Positions 11,338-23,399 of a stretch of DNA of 64,000 nt are shown here, piece by piece. The notes under the pieces were generated by a model, which worked only from the letters and a program-made list of their open reading frames with translations, was not told where the DNA came from and made no database searches. The stretch is taken from assembly GCA_905178155.1 (NCBI GenBank), contig CAJINV010000001.1, positions 9,011,865-9,075,864 of the forward strand. The letters run 5' to 3'. This DNA comes from Amoebophrya sp. A120. Lineage: Eukaryota; Sar; Dinophyceae; Syndiniales; Amoebophryaceae. Each line of letters starts with the position of its first letter. Position 1 is the first letter of the stretch. Both the position numbers and the translations under genes were made by a program.

Positions 11338-14300
11338 CTAAATAAAAGCAGTACCAGAATCGTTCCAAGCGTTGAACTCGTCCTCCGAATTGTACATGTC
11401 TTTTAGCGCCTGCATCATCGCATCTTCCAACTTTTGGCTGGCCGTCTCGCGCCGCTCCTTGGCGGCCGCATCCTCCTCCAGGCCGGGCTTCGGGAACGGG
11501 GTCATGAGTTTCTTGCACAGTTTGCAGACTATCAAATGTAAAAATGTCTGGGTCTGGAAGTGAAGAGTCATGCTGTTTTTGCATGACACAGAAGGTCCGG
11601 CATAGAAGCTCTAGCCCACAGGTTTCGAGAAGCTTCCGTCGTGCCGAATCCGCATGACGAATCCCCCATTCTGGTGACAGAAAGCGGGCAGCTTTAGCTT
11701 TTGCTACCTATGCATGAGAGATCTTTCTGTGTTCTGAAATGCGCATCACGAGTTTGTATTCTTCCAGACCCAGACATTTTTGCAATCCATACAGACACGC
11801 TGCAGCTGATCGGAGGTGTATCCGTGGTTCTGGAGATTCAGCAGCCCCCGGTTGGACCGGTCCTGGAGCATGCAACTGAGCTCGCTGTGTTCCCCGAACA
11901 GCCTTGTGGCCTTCCACTTTTTGATCTCCAACCGCGTGGAGCGCCGGCACCCGACGACCGGCGGCGGCGGTGGCTGCTGTAGTCCTACCTCATTGTTCGC
12001 GCCACGCCCCCCGGCACCATGATTTCCCGCCTCGCGCCTGTGCTGCTGCTGGTTCTGTTGTACTCTGCCGTTTTCAACATTTATTCCGACGTTGCCCTGC
12101 TCAGGATTATCTTCGTCGAGGTCGTCGTCCTCCTCGCTATCCTCCTCGTCATCGGAGGACACGCTGACCCGGTGCCGCTGTCTTCGGTCGCGTCGAGGCG
12201 CATTGTCGCGGTTGTTCGGGGAGTACGCCGACTCCTCGGAGGACGACTCAACACCGTTCCGCCTTCTATTATTTTGCCCCCGGCCGCGCTGCTGTTGTCC
12301 CCCCCGCGCCACGGAGCCCCCTCCTCGCGGCCGTCCGCGGGCTGCGGATGCGCCACGCTGCTGCTGCGGACGCGAAGCGGCCGCGGGTGCTGGTCTAGTG
12401 GTCTCCGTCTCCCCCCGCTCTACTTGCTGCTGACCACTGGGTGCAGCTGCTCGTAGGGGTCCTCGTCCTTGGACTACTGCACCAGAGCAACTAGCAGATG
12501 CTGTGGCCGCGACGACAGTACCACCTCCTGCTGCACCAGCACCGCTGTTTCCGCCTCCACCGTTGCGGGGTCGAGATTGTCCCCGCCCGCCCCGGACGGG
12601 TGCAACTTTCATGGCGGTTTTCACGTTTTTCGAGCCCTTCGGACGACCGGGACCCCGTTTCATCGGCACGACTGGGTGGACTACAGGTTCCTCCTCCTTT
12701 GGTGGGACCCATTCCGGGTCAGAATCCTCTTCTTCACTTGTGGAGGACGCGTTTGGCGACGAGGGTGCCGCCATGTTATGGTTCGCAGGATTTTGATTTT
12801 CGGGTCGTTTTGGAAGAGGATTATTTTCCACTACATCCTCCATGACAGCGTCCTCCGCGTCTTGCATCACGACGTCGGTGTCCACCGTAGCCCCGGAACC
12901 CGCCCGCCCCGGAGGTCGAAATATTACCGTCGGACCTCCGACAACATGCTCGCCCCTGCTGCTTGTCGCGGGCGCCCAGGATGAACTGCTTGCGCCTACG
13001 TGGCTCATCGCTTGCTGGTTGGCAGAGCCTGAGGGAGGTTCTTGTCCACCTCTTCGACTACCCTGCTGTAATAGCTGGAGCTTGGTCTCGTTGTCGGTGC
13101 GGTTTTCCACGCGTTGCGTTTTCGGTTTGTCCCGGTCCTCGCGATGTTGTTCTGGGAGGGCGAACTGGTGGTCAACCGCGTCCTCAATTGGCAGAAGCTT
13201 GTCTGCGTAGAGTTCGTGAACCCGATCCAACAGCAAGTTGCCGTCCTCGTCATATGGGGTTTCTGACCGCGGACTCCAATTCTCAAAAGCCGGGATCACC
13301 ACGCCGCGGTACCGAATGTTACCTTACAGGGATAAAGATAAACGACGTGGGAATATGAAGATGAATGAGACAGGAAGATGATACGGCAAAGACAGAGACG
13401 AGCAAGTATGTAAACAAAAACATTTTGCGACAGTCACGTGCCCAGATGAAAGCCGACCACAACGCAACTACTTTCGTACCTCCCGGCATGAGGCTAGCCC
13501 CAGGCGGCAATCTGCCTCCGTCGTCGTCATCCTGAAAATCTTCCCGGATGTCAGTAGCCCGTGCCTGCGAAGCTGCCCGCGCTCGAGTGTTGTACACCTT
13601 CTTTCCAACGACCTTCTGTTCGTGTTCGTCCCTCTCCTGCATGATCTGCTGCTGCTCTCGTGCACGAGATCTCGACCGAGCGTTTCCCGCTTTTCCTTTC
13701 GGAGGTACCTCCATCTTTCTTGGCTCTTCTCTTTCGACGTGCCCTTGCTGCTCTTGCCCCCGTTCCCGAGCCAGAGACTCTTCCATCTCGCGTGCAACAG
13801 ACCGGGTGACGTAAACTTTGTTCAGGGGTCCCCGCCCTTGAGCGCCCGTCGAAGAGGAGCCGCGAGGTGCAGAACAATTTCTAGCAGTACTTCTCGCTTG
13901 AGGACGCTGACGACCTCTCTGCTCCTCGGGTAGAGGCAACGGAGCTGCGGCCGGGGGCACGAGAGAAACTGCGGGACGCTTGTCGTGCGCGCGTTTCTCC
14001 GCAGCGTGGCCCGCGCTGTCTTTTCTGCGCTTTGTTTCAGGTACTTGTGCTGACTCTTCCGAAGATTCGGAATCGTCCTCACCGAGAGGTAGGGGAACTT
14101 TCTGGTACGGATTAAACAACGAGTTTGGCTGCACTTTCGTGTCTTTTTGCCGCAACGCTAGCGGCAATTTGGACGAAGATGAAGACAATTCGGGATGCGA
14201 CTGCAGCATCTTCTCGGAGGGTCCAAACTGCAAACTTCTCTTATTTGAGTTCGCGTCTAGCATGGGCTTTTCTGGCAGACGCGTCTGGTGTTGCGGTCCA

Positions 14301-17300
14301 AGAAGTGCTACCACGCCGGCGCTGGAGGTAGAGGACGACGCCGCGTGAGCCACCGCGATCCCGGACGGCAAGTCCGAAAACAAAAGACCAGACTGCGGAG
14401 GTACTGATGGCACTACGACCCCCGGAATTGCCTGTGCAGTGGGCGGAACATGAGATGCAGAAGTTGGTGGTGCGAACGCGAAGGGTAGGTGCGAAAAACC
14501 CGACCTGCTGGAGAATGCGGTGGATGACGACGAGCTTTGCCCTGGAACAGGCAGGCCGGGCATCAACATTGCGTTCCTCCAAGACGAAGCCGACTGTCCG
14601 GGGCCAGACAGGAGCGGGGGTCCGCCGGGCAATACAGAGGCAGTTTGTCTTCCTCCTGGTGTACTGAGGACAGAGGACGTTTTCACCGGCGCCACCTCAA
14701 AATCCAGCGAGCCCGCAGAGGTTATTCCCAGGCGTGACCCCTGCCGCTGGTCTTGTCCAGGCTGCGCCGGGTCCAACGCCTCGGCGCTGCTCCGTGGCTG
14801 ATTGCAAACAAGTCCCTCTTGGCGTTTCTTCTCGTCCCTGCGCCGCCGCCGCTCTTCCCGGTCGTCATGGGGGATTATAGGCGCCTGACTGGCCCCTGCG
14901 CTCGAGATCGTTCCCCGGGGCGTCATACTGCTAAATTGGTTCAACATCTGGTGCTCGAACCTTTCAACCTGGATCGCCAGTTCAGCTTTTGCAGGTGTAT
15001 GGCTGGGTGCTATGGCATTCTGTAAAGATTGGTGTGTTGAAGTAGTCGCTGTGTAGTCTTGTACTATCGCTGGTTCTACTGTATCTTGTGGTTTCCGAGA
15101 GGCGCCGACAGAGTGAGACACCAGGTCCTCCTTTTTCTCCTCAACAAACACGATCGATTTTTTCCCCAGTTGTACTTCTTCGCTTGTTACTTTGTTCCCG
15201 TCGTTTGTCTTCACTCTACTGCTTTCCTCTTGCACATTTCTTCGCTTGCTGTGATGTTCTACACGCTGTTCTATCTCAGCCCGAATCTGAGCAACCTTTC
15301 CTGAGGTCAAGCTCGTGTTGTTGTTCTTCTGAACAGGAGGAGCACCAGCGATAGGTCGTTCTTCTCTGGTCAACATGTGCGGATTATCTTGCCGAGCTGG
15401 AGTGGGGATGTGGCCGTGAATATTTTTCTGTTCTTTTGTCATTTGCCCTGCCACGTCAACCACCGCAGTCTCTTTCCCTCGAGGAATCTTCGCTGGATCT
15501 TGCGAGGAACCAGGTTGCCGCCGACCGGCTTCCACGTCCGCAGAACCCCTGCTGATCGGCTGCGACGGTCCCCCCAGCCGAATCCTTCGAGCAGTGTTTG
15601 GGTGCACCGCACTGAGATGCGGATTCTTCCCCAGGCTGTCAACACGTTGTTCAGCGCGCCGCGCATTCTTTGCTCCTGCTTGTTCCTCGTGAGATGCATT
15701 GCGAGAAACAGCCGGGAAAAACCAAGCCTGGGTTGTCGCAGGACCATTTTGCCGTGGCAGCGGTACTTGTCGCTGGTCTCTTCCGGTTGCAACCGCGGCT
15801 GGTGGAGATATCATGCGATTTTGGTGGCGCACCTCGGGACTTAATGGCAACAGTGTCTCTTTCACCACCTCCTGGGGCCCCGACAGAGTAGTTGTGCCCT
15901 GTTGTGTTACCGCCGGCGAGATGACCTGGTGGCCCTGAAGCCCGACCTGCCGCTGCTCTTGGTGGGAACGGGTTACCATACTTTTCGGGTAATAATTGGT
16001 TTTTTTGATGTTCAGCTCGTTGTTTGTACTCGTAGCAATTGCAGGTGAAAGGTTCAAATCTTCGCCGGCTCCGCTCTGTTCTTCATCATCGTCTGCGTCA
16101 ATATTTTTCGCGGATGCACAAATTTCTCGGTTATCCGGACAGTACTCTTTCTTGGCCGGCGCCACGATCTTCTTCGGGCGCCCCGGTCCACGCTTTGTCA
16201 ACGGTGCGTGCTTCGGCATCGCAGCTTTCTTCGGCCTCTTGGGCCCACGACGCACTGGGGACACAGATTCAGCTTCGGAGGACGAAGGAGAGACTACTGA
16301 CGACGTTTCCGATAAACTGGATGTCTCTATGACAGGCAGCTCGTCTACTGCTTGTCCCTGCCCGCGGACGGTTCGTTCCAGGTTCATCGAGTTCCCACCT
16401 TTCCCGCCATCCACCGGACCGGGCCTATTAACACTGGCTGATGCTGCAGCCGGGTCTGCATTCCCGACTCCATCTGCCTCGAACAGCTGGCGACGATTAT
16501 CCCGCGACTCTTGCGGCACAGAATTTTTGTTCAGTCCCGCTTTCCCTACTTCTTTTCCAGGAGGGAATTGTGGCCCCTTTGCGCCAGGATTCATCTTCGC
16601 TGCAATGGCGGAAGCCGCTGCTGCTTGCCGGGCCGCGACAATGGAACTTTTCTTTCCACCTCCTTTCGCATCACTCGTGCAGGCGCTTGCCCCGCCCAAC
16701 AAGTTTCTACTAACCAAGTTTCCTTTGCCAGTACCCTTGCTGCCGGTAACAACCAAAGAGACTTCACCTCCTGGCGTCGATCCTTGTCTCAACTCCGCGG
16801 GCTTCGCAGAAGCGATTGCGATTGGGTCGCTCATCCCTGCCGCGGCTAGTCCAGGTGTTTCTAGATTAGCCGCGCTAGTAGTCGTGACCTTGCTGCTAAC
16901 GTCGGAGGTCTTTGGTTGCTCACGTAGCATGGCCGCCCCTTCGCGGTTACACAAGACTGGGATCCTCATACTTTGCCGTGTCGCGACATTCATCACAGAC
17001 TTTTGCTCATTTCCTTTTCCTCGCTCGGACATTTGAAGTCCTGGTCCACCTGTGTCGTGCAGGACTGGTGCCACGAGCTGAGAACAAGCGGGTTTCCGCT
17101 GACTAGGTTCCTCCAGCTCTGGAGCAGCACCCTGCAGATCACCTTCAGTACCTACTCCTACGATATCATCCGCTGCATCCTCCACCGAATGATCACGCTG
17201 CGGCTCGTCGGAGTGCAAACCCAGCATCGCGTTCTGCCCGACGGCCCCTTCGTGGTTCGTCGCACTGGTAGCACCGTTTTTTACACGAACAACGCTGGCT

Positions 17301-19992
17301 TGATTTGCTGTAGGTGGTGCCCCCGCTGCAAGAGGTGGTTTCGCAGCAGAACTCTCTGCAAGATCTTGCGGAATACTTCTTCTACGGCTGGCTAGGGAAG
17401 AACTCTCTGCTGTATTCGGCGGTTGAAGTACAGGTGCTCGCGCCTTCACGGAATTTTCCGCTGAGGCTGTTTCTGGTTTATTCTCTAGCGGCTTGTCGTC
17501 TTCGCGAGGAGAGGGACGGCCTGGAGTACGTCCGTGATTTACCGACTCCCCGCGTGCCGCAGCGCGATCTTCCCGCCCCGGCACAACCGACGGACATAAA
17601 CCTCGCCGGGTACCGGACCTGCCTGCGACGACTGCTGATGCATCCGGGACCGAAGGAGCCGGTTTGCGAATCGTGAGCGAACCAGGATTGGGTGGCCGAA
17701 CCGAGCCGGAACAAGCACCTGTGAACGCGGAAAGTTGTCCCGCGGAGGTGCTGGCGGTTGCGACGACAAGCGGTTTTGGCTGCTGCACAACTTGCGATGC
17801 AGCGACTGTTTTTGGAGCAGCTGAATATCAAAGGAGCAAGTGAATCACTTTCAAAAGAATCATAGGGCCGAAAAAAAAAAGAATTCGGAGCGCCCCCAAC
17901 TGCCGTAGCGCCTGCAGCTTTTTCCCCCGCGCCAGACACAGCTGGTCGGTAGATTGCAGTGGGCGAATGCTTGAGAAGGCTGCGACCGAAAGCCCCAGGC
18001 GTCGCATTTTGGTAAGGAGAAGACTGCGAGACGTAGTGCGCAGAAGATGCCATAGAAGATACCCCAAGACCAGCCCCAAAGCATCATACCGTGGTGCATA
18101 ATGCTACCCCGCATGGTGCTACTGGCGCACTATACTTACTCTTGCCCTACTCTACTGTTACCAAGTGGCGGAAGTGGAACAGTGGAGGTGTAATCACTTG
18201 AGATGCTCAGCCTGTTTCAGACAAAAAAAAAGCCAAACCCACTTGATATCTGCTTGGGTGATTTGACGCGAAAAAGACGTGTTTCGGGCATCAATTTGAT
18301 GCCAAAAGTCGCGACTTTTTGCAGGGGTGATTCAAGCAGATACTAAGCGGGAGGAGTCAAATGAATCATAGGGCTAATTGATAGCTACAAAACGCAAGGT
18401 GATTACACCTCTTTTTTTGCTTCGAAAAAGATGGATTTTTGGCAAAAATTGAACTTTTTTCAGAAAATGCGACACCCTCGGGACGCTACGCCCGACGGTA
18501 TGGAGGTGTAATCACTTCAGTTTTGTGGCGTCGCTTTTCCTATCTTTAGCAATGGGCTTTTGCTTGGTATTTTGGGTTGCGAATGCTTCCCCCGAGTTGT
18601 TTGCAAGCTATTCAGGCACGATGGCCCCCGCGTCCACTCATGGCCATTGCGTTCGGCCCCCGTAGCCACCAACCAAATAGTGCAAACCTTATCGAGAAAG
18701 GCGCGACTTTCCTGAGAAGCGTCGCTGTGTCTCAGGTTACTTGGTTGTATATGTTGGGCGCTACCTTATGCGTGCGAGCCTGGCCATGCACTGCGGTACT
18801 TGGAAGCATTTTTTTTCCCGTATGGTGATTCATTTGTAATGTGATTCATTTGCCCCTGTGATACTGAAGAAAAGGTGGGTAATAAAGCTGGCTCACCTGC
18901 TGCCGGTGAGACGTCGTTTGTCAAGGCCTCCCGTGCGGCCAGTCGCGCGGACTCGACAATAATCTGGGCGGACTGATCCAGAACATGGTTCCTCCGACGG
19001 GACATAGATTTTTTACTGCGGGATGCATTTCTTCTTGCTTGTTGCATTTTCACGCTATCTGTCTGTCGCTGGCAACTTCTTCCTGCTTGCGCCAGCGACG
19101 CCGCTTGTTCACTGTGTATGAAGATTCTGGCTGCTGGCACTGGCGGTGCGGTGATACGCGGAGCTTCACGCGAAGCTGCGGCTGTTGGAGCAGCATCTGA
19201 TGAACGACCCACGGGTTGTTCAGGTGGCGCGATTTTTCGTTCGTGTACATTCTTCTTCTCCGGCACTTCGCGCGGGCCAAAAACTAGTTCATCTCTTCCG
19301 GGTGCAGATACCGCCCGTGTGCCGGGTTGAGGACCCGGCTGTAGTCCTGGCGCTGCAGCGGGCGCCGCTGGGGCAGCTCGCTGCTTACTTGACTTGGATC
19401 TAGTACTTTTTGACTTACTTCTTCGCGATCCGTATGGATTGGAAAGCTCATCGAAAATCCTCCGAGATTCCGCACGTGCGGCTGCATCCTTCGCGGCAGC
19501 AGCAGCAGCGGCAGAACCACCAGCTCCTTTACCTTTCGCCGTCCCGCCTTGCAGCGCTCCCCTCGCAATTGACCCAGATCCAGCCCGGCCGCGGTTCTGC
19601 GATAGTACCAGTCGTCCTACTTGGCTTAAAACGGGAGCCCCGAGGAACGGGGGAACGACCGCACTTGAAGATGATGCGCCATTTGGGAAAGACGACTGGT
19701 TTCTTGCGCTGTTCGGTCCTTGGTACAAATGCGCAAAGGGTGGCGCCGACGCTCCTGGTTGTGCTACTCCTCCAGGAGGCAGAGGAAATCCGCCGGTCGC
19801 TCGGCGACGAGACGCTGAGCGCGCCCGCTCTTGTTCCAACGCTTCGTTCTCGTACTTTGCTAGTAGTGCCGTCGTGCTGCGCAAGTTCCTCCTGTCTACT
19901 CCATAGCGGTCGTTCAGCTGATGGGCCGGGGTCGGATATCTGTTTCGAGAGGCAGACCGCCCGTTCCTGGAAGTAGAGCTGTTCCTGCTCAT
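11338..19992 (-). CDS. Giant AT-hook low-complexity nuclear protein (2395 aa, 4 exons)
   Basis: Exons are 19992-18864, 17820-13480, 13322-11792 and 11524-11338. The first and last introns are introner elements F and A1; the middle one (13323-13479) is GT-AG. All phases agree and the total is 2,396 codons. The protein is almost wholly disordered, rich in Ser, Ala, Gln, Arg, Pro and Glu. It has AT-hook cores: RRGPKRPKK and KRGPGRPKK around residues 900-925, KRGPGRPKGSKN near 2045, and GRPRGG near 2150. The N-terminus is Ser/Arg-rich (SRNSSTSRNGRSASRNR). A folded-looking stretch spans the third exon start (NIRYRGVVIPAFENW). AT-hooks bind the minor groove of AT-rich DNA, so a chromatin role is likely. 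The first and second exons look like separate genes until element F is recognised. Confidence 0.7.
11525..11796. mobile_element. Introner element A1 (11530-11791)
   Basis: 262-bp element with ends TATCAAATGTAAAAATGTCT and (opposite strand) TATGGATTGCAAAAATGTCT, both running into GGGTCTGGAA. It is flanked by cagac at 11525-11529 and 11792-11796 (GTCTG in the gene sense). Removing the element plus one duplication joins CAG CGT GTC TG to C AAA CTG in the AT-hook gene, in frame. The interior carries several CATGA and CATCACGA motifs typical of this family. Confidence 0.92.
13323..13479 (-). other. GT-AG intron in the AT-hook gene
   Basis: Donor G|GTACGAAAG, acceptor CTGTAAG|GTAAC, 157 bp. Splicing joins LMPGG to NIRYRGVV in frame. 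It has no inverted-repeat ends, so it is an ordinary intron in the same gene as two introners. Confidence 0.75.
18184..18518. repeat. Three copies of GGAGGTGTAATCACTT inside element F
   Basis: Copies at 18184-18200 (+), 18395-18411 (reverse complement, one mismatch) and 18502-18518 (+). The last two form an inverted pair 124 bp across, suggesting another small inverted-repeat element nested in F. Confidence 0.6.
18247..18342. repeat. Nested 96-bp inverted-repeat unit inside element F
   Basis: Starts TATCTGCTTG (18247-18256) and ends CAAGCAGATA (18333-18342), an exact 10-bp inverted repeat with the same TATC/GATA termini as the introners. It contains a perfect 16-bp palindrome AAAAGTCGCGACTTTT (18304-18319) next to a near-palindrome GGCATCAATTTGATGCC. 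No clear 5-bp duplication flanks it. Confidence 0.6.
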
Positions 19993-21188
19993 CGTCGCTC
20001 CTTGTTAAGTACCCTAGACTGAAGAGCTAGTGATGGTTGCCGTTGCGGTTTCTCTTCGAGGAAGAAGATTCCGGCTATTCATTGCGATTTTGTTCGAGAA
20101 AAGAAGTTGCTGTGGTGGGTCCTCCCGTCGCCTGTTGGAGTCCGGTGAAGATTGAAAAGGCCAAATTGATCCCTGCTGATGGTGTGTTGAAAATCTTTTA
20201 TTTTGTTCTCTCAAGGGTTTATCTTTATACTTTATTGTTATAAGTGAGTCTTCAGTTGAAAAAGTATACGTGATTTTCCTACCCGTTTATCTTATTTTCA
20301 CAGTAAAAATTCTTTCAAATCCATCAATCTAAAGTACTATCTTAGCAGAAACCTCCGACTCAGAAAGCTGCCTGAGATTGAAAACAAGCACCAAACTTCG
20401 GAAATAACGTTCCATACTGAACCAAAGTGGATCAGAGTAGCAGTAGGGATAGAACAGCACTTGGACTTGCAGGTGTGCGTGCGGTATTTGTAAAATATAT
20501 CCTCAGTCGTGTGCTAATTTAAATTCTTAGAGCTTGAGTTTAAGAACATCTCCCTTCTACATAGCAAGACTAGAACTCGTTTTCCGGCGTCGAAGTAGAA
20601 CTCAACTTGGATAGCAGTAAGTACACTAGAACTAATATCGTCTTTGTTTGTTTCTTCCCACAGCATGGCTGTGAATCAAATCCGGCACAGTCTACCAGAC
20701 AAACGTGAACAAGAGAGAAGGCCCTACACTCCCCAGGTCTACTGAACTGAAAGTTCTAAAGAGTAACACCAGACAATACGCAACACAAGATTGTTGGTCG
20801 TTCGGAACACCTGTGAATGCAGCAAGCCTTTCTTTTGCGCCCCCTTTTCCGACCTGTTGCAAGCAGGTGCATGCATCTTTAGAATCAGAATCCAGTGCAA
20901 AATGATCCAAATGAAAATATTCGTCTTCGATATTAGAACAAGTGCAAAACAAAACAAATCCGTCGGTGTGCTAGCAGGTAGTGAAACATGCAGCATGAAA
21001 CGAACCGCGCGGGTCAAAACATAACAAACCGCTTATGATAGTATGAAAGTGCATTTTACACAGAAGAAAATGTCGGGCTCCCTTGTTGTGTTGCTCTTAA
21101 TATCCTCATTCTGTTCTTTTCTCTTCGCTGTTCATCAGTACCCCCTCCTCCTTTTCTTTGCACAGATGAAACAGAACATGTGTAAATT
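19993..21188. other. Intergenic, 1.2 kb, no gene seen
   Basis: AT-rich. A minus-strand frame at 20692-20952 is Cys/Ser-rich but lacks recognisable features and is not called. Confidence 0.45.
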
Positions 21189-22328
21189 CTACATTGTGCG
21201 CAAGACCGGTACGCACACCTGGCACACCCGGCGGATCGCGTCCGTTGCGTAGACGTCCACGCGCGAACGAGTTTTCCCACCATGTCCCTTCCCGGCCCGC
21301 AAGGTAGTTGTAGCTGTATTTGCATTTGCGAAACTTCGCGCGCAGGTCGACATAAGCTTGAGCTCGTAGTAGTCCGCGACTTTCTGGTAGGAAAAGTCGT
21401 CGCAGACGTTCGCCAGAAAATGGCCGACGGTCTGTAGATGCTCCCGGATTTCCGCGGCGGGCACGAAGACCCCGCGCTCCTCCTCCAGCTGCAGAGCCGG
21501 CGCGAGCTGCTCCTCCAAGAAGGCAAGCAGTGAGACACCGTGCTTGTCAAGGAAGTGACGCAGTTCGGCCGGCTGCCGATCCGGAACGTCAGCATAATGA
21601 TCCACCGACGTTCTTGTTTCACACACATTTTTATTATCGCCGCTAATCCTACTTCTAGGAATCACGTTCCCCGCTGCGATGGGACAACGCCAGACCAGGT
21701 AGTATTCGTCGTCGCTTTCATCTTCGACTGAAGTGACAGTACTATTGCGGCGACTGTCGCGCAGTTGTATGCTAGTCCTCCTACTCCTCCTTCTATTGCG
21801 CGATAAAGTCTGCACGGAAGCGACCTCCCCCTCCTCGCAGTCGACAAAATGGTCTTCGTCGAAAACACAGGAAGATCTTGTGGTCCTCCCGAGAGGCGGT
21901 GCTGCGACCTGGACATGATCGTCTTCGTCCTGCACTATGACGCTCAACAAACTGTTTCTGGCAATAGCGCTGCTTGCAGTACTCATTTTTCTGCTGGATG
22001 AACTTCCTGCACTTAGTTTTGGGGCCAGTTCGACGTGATTGTTTGTGTTGGATGCCACTTCACTGTCGCCGCGCGGTGATGGTGCTGTTGAGAGTAAACT
22101 GCTAGACGTGTAGTTCTCCTGCTCATAGTTGCTTGCGTCGGCTGGAAAAAGGTGGTAGAACTTCGGGGGGTATTGCTGTCGCAGTCTCGGGTCAAGGCGC
22201 GATGCCTCCGGCAGGGCAGCAACTGCGAGGTTGCGCAGTTGCAGCCGCGTCTGGCAGCTCTTGTCGGCGATGGTGACGTTACTCCCATCCAGAAACCGCA
22301 CCACGCGCCGCGTGCTATGGGGCAGCAT
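21189..22328 (-). CDS. Unknown protein with possible ubiquitin-like N-terminus (379 aa)
   Basis: Single open frame. The first true ATG is at 22328 (MLPHSTRRVVRF); the frame stays open further upstream but only with non-ATG codons. The first 40 residues (RRVVRFLDGSNVTIADKSCQ) have the alternating pattern of a beta-grasp, ubiquitin-like strand-helix start, which is only suggestive. The middle is Ser/Arg/Asp-rich and disordered (RNRRRSRRTSIQLRDSRRNS). The C-terminal 120 residues look folded and helical (FLDKHGVSLLAFLEEQLAPA, then HLQTVGHFLANVCDDF). No catalytic motif is visible. It could be an adaptor or a degenerate enzyme; I do not recognise the family. Confidence 0.5.
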   Translation of the reverse strand: MLPHSTRRVVRFLDGSNVTIADKSCQTRLQLRNLAVAALPEASRLDPRLRQQYPPKFYHLFPADASNYEQENYTSSSLLSTAPSPRGDSEVASNTNNHVELAPKLSAGSSSSRKMSTASSAIARNSLLSVIVQDEDDHVQVAAPPLGRTTRSSCVFDEDHFVDCEEGEVASVQTLSRNRRRSRRTSIQLRDSRRNSTVTSVEDESDDEYYLVWRCPIAAGNVIPRSRISGDNKNVCETRTSVDHYADVPDRQPAELRHFLDKHGVSLLAFLEEQLAPALQLEEERGVFVPAAEIREHLQTVGHFLANVCDDFSYQKVADYYELKLMSTCARSFANANTATTTLRAGKGHGGKTRSRVDVYATDAIRRVCQVCVPVLRTM

Positions 22329-23171
22329 GATAATAGTTCTTGTGTTTGAAGGGCTATAAAACTCTTTTGCTCTTCGTGCCCGTGTCAATTCTTGCTTGCA
22401 TGAATATCAAGGCAATTTTCTAAAAAACACTTTCTACATCTTCTATCCTTTCCTCTAGCATCTCCATGCCTCACCGGCGAGACATCATGCGCACCACCGA
22501 AGAAGTGGTGTTTCTGACGTCGCCTCACTGAATCGGTATTGATGATGAATGTACATTATTTTGACGTTCTCCGTCATGCCCCGCGAAGCGGCAAATTGCA
22601 GTTACGAGAAAGGATCGACAACAGTAGTGCTCTTGATGCAGACAAGTCCTCGTCCTTTGCAACGAATTTCAGGAACCAACTTGGATCTTTGGAGCAGCAT
22701 CTGGCACATCAACTACGAATACCTGGTGAATGGAACAGTTTAATACAACAGGAACGCCGATTCATCAATTTGAATTTGCTGTCGATCTTATCCGTGTTTT
22801 ATTCCATTAAGTTCTTTATTTTTGTCTTGGCACTGCGTTGTAAGTACGCGCAGAGTCTGAGTCAGGCTTATTCAGGAGCGCAAATTCATTCGTGAGTAGC
22901 AAGAAATCACTGTTGCTGTATTCTCGATCGAAGCAGTGCTGCGGCGGTCACGGGTTGCAGAGGAGCATACTTTCCAGCGGCGATGGAGGAGCGGCAAGGT
23001 CATATGTAGACGCCGAAATTCATCAGGAGGAAAATCTGAATTTTTACAACGATCTAGATCTTTTCCGATTTTCATCCGAAAAAAAGTATAAACTATTTCC
23101 GGTTCTTTGAAATGCCGAAACCATTTTCAAACTCCATGTTCATGATGACTGAAAAAGTTTCAAGTTTTCTC
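22329..23171. other. Intergenic, 0.8 kb, no gene seen
   Basis: No supported gene. I searched it for a missing last exon of the TMEM258 gene and found no hydrophobic coding stretch. Confidence 0.45.
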
Positions 23172-23399
23172 TTATACGAATCCGACGCCCAGAAAGCCCG
23201 ATGCGACGGCGGATATTCCGATCTGTTTTTTCAGGTTGTACTCCATCTTGCTCGCGGTCACTTCGTGCAACATAAAGAACGCGAGGAGTATAAAACCCGT
23301 GCACAACGTCACCACCGCCACCTCCCCGTAGATTTTCGGACTCACCGGGCTCTCGTGCTTGACCAGTCGGTCCGGGTCGAAGTTATCGGACACTGGCAT
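23172..23399 (-). CDS. Oligosaccharyltransferase small subunit, TMEM258/OST5-like (75 aa)
   Basis: ATG at 23399, TAA at 23172. The protein matches the TMEM258/OST5 pattern: ESPVSPKIYGEVAVVTLCTG opens a first membrane segment, FMLHEVTASK corresponds to the conserved FxxYEVTSTK loop, and KKQIGISAVASGFLGVGFV begins the second membrane segment. TMEM258/OST5 is a small two-span subunit of the ER oligosaccharyltransferase that N-glycosylates nascent proteins. The second membrane segment is shorter than in animals, which continue for roughly 15 more hydrophobic residues. A donor-like GTATAAG at the stop might indicate a missing last exon, but I found none. The call rests on the loop motif and topology. 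Confidence 0.72.
   Translation of the reverse strand: MPVSDNFDPDRLVKHESPVSPKIYGEVAVVTLCTGFILLAFFMLHEVTASKMEYNLKKQIGISAVASGFLGVGFV

Larger units (their letters stand above)
17821..18868. mobile_element. Large introner element F (17826-18863, 1038 bp)
   Basis: Ends in the gene sense are TATCACAGGGGCAAATGAAT (at 18863 going left) and, from the other side, TATCAAAGGAGCAAGTGAAT, a near-perfect inverted repeat continuing to CAC. Flanking duplications ctgaa lie at 17821-17825 and 18864-18868 (TTCAG in the gene sense). Excision plus one duplication joins TCT TCA G to CT GCT CCA in frame. The interior is composite: CAAATGAATCA motifs recur (18357-18370, 18822-18852), GGAGGTGTAATCACTT occurs at 18184 and 18502 and inverted at 18395, and a 96-bp nested inverted-repeat unit lies at 18247-18342. 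It is four times longer than the other elements. Confidence 0.85.

Noticed and set aside
5300-17036. Long plus-strand open frames (for example 5300-6034 and 15996-17036)
   Set aside because: They are antisense shadows of GC-rich, low-complexity minus-strand genes, with repetitive or biased composition and no family features.
17826-18053. ATG at 18053 as start of the large gene
   Set aside because: It lies inside introner F; an in-frame join through the TTCAG duplications fits better and links the upstream exon, while using 18053 would need a 28-bp intron.
23110-23177. 29-bp intron after the TMEM258-like stop (GTATAAG...TTTTTCAG)
   Set aside because: Splicing it adds only two residues before a stop and does not restore the hydrophobic end.
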